Of a DNA stretch of 64,000 bases, positions 58,154-64,000 are shown one piece after another. A program made the translations under genes and the position numbers. Source of the stretch: Aedes albopictus. Taxonomy: Eukaryota > Arthropoda > Insecta > Diptera > Culicidae. Location of the stretch: NCBI RefSeq assembly GCF_035046485.1, contig NC_085137.1:44137155-44201154 (forward strand). Reading direction: 5' to 3'. Under the pieces are notes generated by a model, which was not told the DNA's origin, ran no database searches, and saw only the letters and a program-made list of their open reading frames with translations. Every line of letters starts with the position of its first letter. The stretch's first letter is position 1.

Positions 58154-59076
58154 TTACTTGGGTTGACGTTCGTGGCTGCTGTTTAACATTGCAAGTCTTC
58201 GAGATTTTGATATTCGCAAGCACCTGAATTGATTATATTCATATTCTCAGTTGTAACTGAATGTATGCATCCCACCCCGACCTCCCCGAAGGAGTGCTGA
58301 CCAGCAAGCAGCGAAAAAAAAAAATCAAAACAAGAAGTTTGACCAGTAGGAAAGGCCATTTTTCAGTCGCAGCTTCTATGCGCGGCCGGGCCACCACCAC
58401 GATGACGACAACGGACGGATGATGAACGCTTCAAAGACGCAAGAAAAGCACGCGGAATAATATACGAAACGTCCTCTTAAGTGGGCCAAACGATGACGAC
58501 GACGGACGGGCCGGGAAGGCAGGGAAGAATCGGGACGTTTTAAAAACGGTATCGGTAGCATGGGGTAATTGATATAAATGTGAGAGTCATAGAGCCGAAA
58601 TGTTATATTGAGAAGCTGCCGAGGTAGTTCGGGGCTAATAATGACTTGACTGAAATGAGGCGTCCTCGGGCGGCGCGGCGGAGGCCCCCTCGTCGGATCG
58701 GGCTTTCAAGGCTAGGTGCGGTTTTGCTTACGAGGAGAAAATGGAATGGACAGCAACAAACATCAGGGAAGAGAAGTGCCCTGGTGGAATGAACTTCAAT
58801 TATTTTTAAGCGAATGTTTGATGGAAGAAAAATTGCCTTTTAACTAGCGACTACGGAGTAGGTCTGATCGTCTTACGCTGGTTGCGCCGTGTAATTATAG
58901 TTAATATGGAGTTAAAGGCCTTTTGTTGGGATTTAGGCGGAAAGCTTTGTGAATATGATCTTGTCACAATGATAGTTATACCATTCTCATACATACTAAG
59001 AAAGAAGATACAAATTGCATAAATATGCTTTCCAATGGATGTACATACCTAAGCAAACAATATGAACTTATAACTT
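58154..59076. other. no recognised gene, GC-richer than the surroundings
   Basis: GACGACGACGGACGG-type stretches lie at about 58398-58510. No frame shows a family motif. Probably single-copy. Confidence 0.35.
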
Positions 59077-59203
59077 GAGGGATCGAATCCCACTCTTCCT
59101 TCGGAAGGGAAGTAAAGCGTGGGTCCCGAGATGAACTAGCCTAGGGCTAAAAATCTCTTTAATACAGATAATAATAAAAATAATAATAATAACTTAGAAC
59201 TCA
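59077..59203 (+). mobile_element. 5'-truncated SINE-C copy
   Basis: It starts in the B box (GGATCGAATCCC), has the SINE-C body GGAAGGGAAGTAAAGCG and CTAGCCTAGGGCTAAAAATC, and ends in an AAT-repeat tail in place of pure A. Confidence 0.78.
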
Positions 59204-59340
59204 GTCTATTGCGATTAGAACTTCCGAAGTTACTCGTATCGAAGTATCTGAAGGTGCTAGGAATTACTTCAACATATATTTCATAATATCCTTTACTCAT
59301 CCTGCTGAGAACTCCTGCGAGATCTTATAAATCCTTTAGT

Positions 59341-59633
59341 TCTTCTTCTTCTTCTTCTTCTTCTTGGCGTAACGTCCTCGCTGGGACAAAGCCTGCTTCT
59401 CAGCTTAGTGTTCAATGAGCACTTCCACAGTTTTTAACTGAGAGCTTCCTCTGCCAATGACCATTTTGCATGTGTATATCGTGTGGCAGGCACGAAGATA
59501 CTCTATGCCCAAGGAAGTCAAGGAAATTTCCTTTACGAAAAGATCCTGGACCGACCGGGAATCGAACCCGTTACCCTCAGCATGGTCATGCTGAATACCC
59601 GTGCGTTTACCGCCTCGGCTATATGGGCCCTAG
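59341..59633 (-). mobile_element. Feilai-type tRNA-derived SINE, full length
   Basis: A (TTC)n tail, the complement of (GAA)n, then the body and a head with intact A and B boxes. Perfect 12-bp duplications AAATCCTTTAGT lie at 59329-59340 and 59634-59645. The perfect duplication and intact promoter suggest a recent insertion. Confidence 0.92.
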
Positions 59634-59645
59634 AAATCCTTTAGT

Positions 59646-60347
59646 AATGCAACGAACAATGCCTAAGCTTTTTACGCTTTTCTGCAAGGTTTTCGCTATG
59701 TCGTTAAGAAGTTCAACATTCCTTAGTTGAAAGCTGTTGCATTAATTTATGAGGTCATATTTAAAAACACAACTGTCCCATGTTGGAGCAAATTCAAACT
59801 TTCTACTTTCTAACGTATGTATCTGCAAATGCAAACTTCCTGCAACTCGAGCCGTATGCTTTGACCATGTTTCTTTCCAACCGTCGCGTTAAAAAAATCT
59901 CAAAAACTAGCAAACATTCCGCCAATGGGTGCCATTCGATGGAGGGGTAGCACACGCAAATTGCGTCTATTTGCATTAAAATCGCATGTCCATAAATTTC
60001 CGTGTCCTCATCGTGCGCGCGCGATGCCGCTGCTCTTCGTCACCTTCAAGCTCGTTAGGTTTCTTCTCTTCGCAGCTTCTTCTCCTTCTTCTGCACCACA
60101 ATGGGGCAAGTGACCAATCACTTGCGCGCACAGTTGCTGAAAGTTGTTGATTATTTCGCCTCATTTCCATACCAGATCACACGCCACCATCCGATGGGGC
60201 ATCACAGTTTGCACCCCGTTTGGCGTGATTTAGGGGGCGCTGGTCAATAGTTGGGCAACATTGAAGCTTCGTTATTTTAGCAGTCTTAGGTACTATGAAA
60301 TAATCCGGTAAAGGCTGGGTATTGAGTATATTCAGATTTCATTGAAA
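59646..60347. other. no recognised gene
   Basis: Mixed-composition DNA with overlapping frames on both strands at 59925-60170, none with motifs. Confidence 0.35.
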
Positions 60348-60359
60348 CAACTAGACACT

Positions 60360-60950
60360 AGGCGAGGCCTGCGGCGTAGTGGCTACGCGTTCACTTCATA
60401 AGTGGATGGCCATGGGTTCGATCCTAGCCCCGGCTCTTGCAATTTTTCGTCAGTTGCTCTTCTCCCCGAGAGCAGCTGACACCCCAGACAACCAGTAATC
60501 GTATAAGATGTTGCATAAGATGATAAAGTGGAGGCCATATGCGTGCATGCCTCCATTTAGGCGCATGTAAAATATACGCATATCGCCTCCACTTTATCAT
60601 CTTATGCAACATCTTAAACGATCACTGGTTGACTGGGACCTGAACCTCTTCTGAGCATATACTCTAACGGATCCGGAAACATGGATTTCGGCTAACGGCA
60701 ACTCATAATGGACCCTCAATCGGACTGGAGAAAGAACAAGTGCCGCACATCAAAATCCTCATGCTCATCATTCTACCCATGTAGAGGGGAGAAAAGTGAC
60801 AGCAGCACAAAGGCAAACCATTCGATAAAGTAGAATTTGAATAGAATACATTTAGGCGGTGTTGAAAAGTGTAAGTACAGCTGCCAATTGGAATCGCTTA
60901 AACAGTGCCCTAGTGGACAAAAGAACTGTAAATTAGATTGAAGAACAAAT
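60360..60950 (+). mobile_element. SINE-B copy with head, split by a MITE
   Basis: A tRNA-like head (A box GGCGTAGTGGCTACGCG, B box GGGTTCGATCC) begins at 60361, followed by the SINE-B body. Perfect 12-bp duplications CAACTAGACACT lie at 60348-60359 and 60951-60962. Without the 155-bp MITE the SINE is about 435 bp. Confidence 0.9.
60483..60637. mobile_element. 155-bp CCCAGACAAC-family MITE
   Basis: Near-perfect arms of about 53 bp begin CCCAGACAACCAG and share the TTATRCGAT word with the element at 11252. It interrupts SINE-B. Only a 2-bp AC is duplicated at the ends. Confidence 0.85.
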
Positions 60951-61093
60951 CAACTAGACACTTTGAATGAGTGTTATCAGTTTCGTACCTTTTAATTCCT
61001 AAACTGATTCCATTCATTCGAAGAGGGTATTCTGCTTAGAGGGTTCGAAAAGTCGGAACAAGATCAACTAGACACTATCAAGCAACTCCTATT

Positions 61094-61226
61094 CCTAGTC
61101 ATCCAATGCTCGTATATAATGTTAAATAGGATGTTAAAGTGGAGGCGATACGCGTACACTTTACCTGTGCCTAAATGGAGGCATGCTCGCATATGGCCTC
61201 CACTTTATCATCTTTTGGCTGACAGG
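61094..61226. mobile_element. decayed CCCAGACAAC-family MITE
   Basis: TTAAAGTGGAGG and CCTCCACTTTATCATCTT arms match the 60483 copy, with damaged ends. Confidence 0.65.
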
Positions 61227-61339
61227 AAAGAAGGAATGAAAGAACTCTGAGCTCAATTGTGCCCTATGGTCCTCAGGAAAGTAGGGGTGTAAAGTGCGGC
61301 AAAAGTTCGACCCTAGTTGAAAACTGCTTTAATTGAGAT

Positions 61340-61835
61340 GTGCAAAATGCAGAGGCGCGTGATTAGTGGGTGGCCGATCGACGAAAGAATATGCTAGTTG
61401 AGGATCAAAGATCGATTTTTCAACTTCATCATAAACAACATGCAGCTCGAACGCGAGCCCATGCCAAGACTTCGAGATCATCATAGGAGACCTGAACACT
61501 CAGGAAGGCCAGAAGAAGCAATTCAGACTCAAGATTTGAAAGTTCTGCTGCGAAATTTCAAGGCAGCGATGCCAGACGATGCTGAGCTCGATAGGACCTC
61601 TCAAGCGGAAAGATGGTGTACATTAACAGAAGCCATAAACGACGCAGCTGAGAGCACCATCTCGTACGTAGAGTAGACGGCACGAATGCTTTGACCAGGA
61701 GTGCCAAGCTATTTTGGAAAGGAAGAACGCAACGCGGGCGGTAATGCTGCAGCAAGGAGTCTGGCAGAATGTGAAGCGATACAAATAGAAGCAGAAACAG
61801 AAATCCCACCTCTTTCGTGGAAAAAAGGGGGCCTT
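61340..61835 (+). pseudogene. degenerate RTE endonuclease-region fragment
   Basis: MQRRVISGWPIDERIC, then a stop and LRIKDRFFNF, match residues about 60-90 of the 13845 copy. MQLEREPMPRLR and ISYVE match later parts. Most of the endonuclease from GDLN to SDH is missing by internal deletion, and stops interrupt the rest. It ends near 61835; 61836-62006 is unassigned. Confidence 0.78.
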
Positions 61836-62006
61836 TTTTCTTCTCTTAGCAATTGAGCAGATTATCTGCTGAAGAGACACCCGAGCGAGAGGCTCGGATA
61901 GTGTGGGGATGGGGACCATTTCCATTGCCACTAAAGCTCTACGTCTCTCCAGGACCACCCAGAAGGCATTGCTTCGGAAAGGAACAAGTGACAATCGTAC
62001 CCTTGA

Positions 62007-62291
62007 GGGCCCATATAGCCGAGGCGGTTAACGCACGGCTATTCAGCATGACCATGCTGAGGGTGACGGGTTCGATTCCCGGTCGGCCCAGGATCTTTTC
62101 GTAAAGGAAATTTCCTTGACTTCCTTGGGCATAGAGTATCTTCGTGCCTGCCACACGATATACACATGCAAAATGGTCATTGGCAGAGGAAGCTCTCAGT
62201 TAAAAACTGTGGAAGTGCTCATAGAACACTAAGCTGAGAAGCAGGCTTTGTCCCAGTGAGGACGTTATGCCAAGAAGAGGAGGAGAGGAGG
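62007..62291 (+). mobile_element. Feilai-type SINE, full length
   Basis: It begins GGGCCCATATAGCCGAGG, has an intact B box ACGGGTTCGATTCCCGG and ends GAGGACGTTATGCCAAG with a GAG/GAGG tail. Target duplications are not evident; it lies between RTE and R1-like fragments. Confidence 0.87.
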
Positions 62292-62339
62292 TTAGTTGCG
62301 GAGACACCAAGGAATGTGTTGGTTCCCCAGTTCCCCAGG

Positions 62340-62870
62340 TGCCCTTACCGCTCCTTTTGTTCTCGACAAGCGGGTGCGGACTCAACATCCAGGATTACTA
62401 TTGCACAGTAGCGAATCCTCCTCTTGTTACGCTGGAAAGCTATCTTGGCCATCTTTGGAATCGACAAGAGAGCATTCACGGTCGACCTCCCCTTCCGGAA
62501 GCCAAACTGATGACTCCAGAGGCCATCTACACCATCGCTGTGCCTCATCAATTTTTGAAGATGATCTTCTCGAGCACCTTCTCTACATGCCGACGGGTCT
62601 CCTAATCTTTGCCAATAGGACCAGGCACCACCGCTTCCAAACCTCTGGAATGACTCTTTCGTGCAGGCATTTTTGCACAGCATATCTGACCGGACCAAAG
62701 GCCTAATCTACCATGAATGATTTTGCAATTCCCGCAAGTACCTCTTCAGCAACCCTCCCCTCATCACCAGCCGCTTTAAAATCCCTAGCGATTCTACGAA
62801 AGAAAGCAAACTGCTCAGATCATGATGCGGAAAAAGACTCGAGGGCTTGGCCATGACCTAGTTGCCCCTT
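62340..62870 (-). pseudogene. R1-like reverse transcriptase fragment
   Basis: Read on the - strand: ERVIPEVWKRWCLVLLAK (thumb-side segment before motif 2), then QFGFRKGRSTVNALLSI and YCAIVILDVESA, the motif with the first catalytic Asp. The Q-F-G-F-R-K-G-R-S-T signature is typical of R1/I-group elements. Frameshifts and stops are present, and the region beyond the first Asp is absent. Confidence 0.75.
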
Positions 62871-64000
62871 CCTTGGTCCGATACCCGCTGTTATGTAGAT
62901 TTTGGAAAACACACAAATTTGATGAAATTCGAACCAACTTTTGAACTGAAATTCAAAAAAAAAAAACTTCCAGGAAAAACCTGGAAAAATCTGGGAATTT
63001 TATTTTGTCTTATTAGTAGACATCCTGGATAGAACTCCTGAAATATTTATTAAGTCGAATTGAGGCATGGATTTTAGAGGAACGAAATTTCTGGAGTAGT
63101 AAGCCCACATTGTGGAGAAATCTTGAAAAGAACACTGAACGGAATATCTAAAGTATTTTTTGAAACAATTTCTGCCAAAATTTTTGGGAAGTTTGTGAAA
63201 AAAATCTTAAAAAGGTAAACCTCTTAAAGATTTTGTTAAATTTGGGATATGGTTGAATATTTCTGTCAAAAAATCCTAAAAGCTTTTTATTAGGGCTTCT
63301 ACAAATATACCATTGGACAGAATTTTTAGTATATTTTCTAAGGATTTCTAAAAAAATACGAATTAGAAATACATGATAAACTTCTTTAAAAAATAAAAGA
63401 ACGAGACAATTTCCGCCAGAATTTCTGGAATAAATTTGGGTGATGTAAATTTTGTGAAAGTTGTTGTTAATACTTCTATCATATCTCTCGTACAGCACTT
63501 CAAAAGTAATCAATGAAGTTGTTTTTTAAACAAGCTATGCTCCAAAAATCTTTGGATCATCTCGGTAAAATTATTAAGGAATTAATTCTCGGGTGGTTTT
63601 CTGCAATGTCCATCAGAAAAAAAATACGAAAAATATGGTGAAAGCCTTGGAGACATTCATGGAGAAATGTCTAATGATTTCCTATCAGGTTACCAACCTA
63701 AAGTAAATTTTGAAGAGCTATCGAAGCTCAGGATCGTGAAATCTGCAACTTTGAATTGTCGAAGTGAAGTGAAATTGATGCTATTAAAAAGCACCTTTTT
63801 TTTTTGAAAATATCACGAAAAGTTCTGCTTTGAATATTTCCTAAAAAATCAGAAACCGCTCTGAAAATTTCACCAAAAAATGTGTAAGAAAGTTTTACAG
63901 AACTGGAAACTACATAGAATGATTTGATTTCACACATGTTTGTGTTTAAACAACCATTCAAAGCATTTTGAACCAGTTTTCAATATGAATTCAGAACATG
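62871..64000. other. AT-rich, eroded minisatellite, no gene
   Basis: Weak 12-bp-like units (GAAATTTCTGGAG) occur at about 63020-63130 and 63640-63700. - strand frames at 63148-63513 and 63728-63961 have no family motif. Confidence 0.4.

Noticed and set aside
1..64000. An integrated viral sequence (such elements are common in Aedes)
   Set aside because: No frame showed polymerase, nucleoprotein or glycoprotein motifs of known insect-virus families. All reverse-transcriptase matches are of non-LTR type.

Overview
This is a eukaryotic nuclear window made almost entirely of transposable elements and degenerate tandem repeats. It is best explained as mosquito DNA, most likely Aedes. The reasons are six copies of a tRNA-headed SINE with a GAA-type triplet tail (the architecture described for Feilai of Aedes aegypti), an RTE-clade retrotransposon of the JAM1 type, a Jockey-clade relic, an R1-like relic, and very many small terminal-inverted-repeat elements. 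I find no intact host gene. The only host-like coding candidate is one short exon-shaped stretch near 25038-25189.

Layout. 1-3470: a small palindrome, a strand-asymmetric pyrimidine/purine block and an inverted pair of 11-bp minisatellite arrays. 3590-6480: a long 12-bp minisatellite array (consensus near GAATTCCTGGAG) with a SINE inside it. 6490-9235: an old RTE copy split by two terminal-repeat elements. 9266-12333: two further such elements and a tRNA-like cloverleaf. 12847-18282: an inverted pair of repeat arms enclosing a ~270-bp tandem repeat, the best RTE copy (endonuclease and reverse transcriptase, broken by two TAG codons) and a 1.3-kb TA-flanked element. 20019-30560: more 11-bp arrays, a Jockey relic, a second SINE family carrying nested insertions, and a 0.9-kb foldback element. 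30561-41115: 12-bp arrays, a CAGCAA-rich TA element and a 3.1-kb element with an 8-bp target duplication and CGG-rich ends. 43534-44446: about 101 copies of a 9-bp unit. 44788-46118: a three-level nest (SINE, TA element, SINE). 48700-57000: 12-bp and 11-bp arrays, a 1.5-kb foldback element, a hAT-like element whose filling is 12-bp minisatellite, and GGGGCTGTCC-type MITEs. 57158-62870: RTE and R1 fragments with SINEs and MITEs inserted in them.

The most interesting pattern is shared by several unrelated-looking non-autonomous elements. Each has a short conserved terminal box with a TA or other target duplication. Next to the box sits a family-specific word of 5-9 bp, and that word recurs many times in both orientations through the body. 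At least seven elements here follow this plan, each with a different word, while the terminal boxes fall into only two or three classes. A second pattern is that hAT-type termini enclose the 12-bp minisatellite, suggesting that transposition spreads these arrays.

All calls come from reading the sequence by eye. Boundaries backed by target-site duplications are firm, others are approximate, and family names beyond clade level are tentative.
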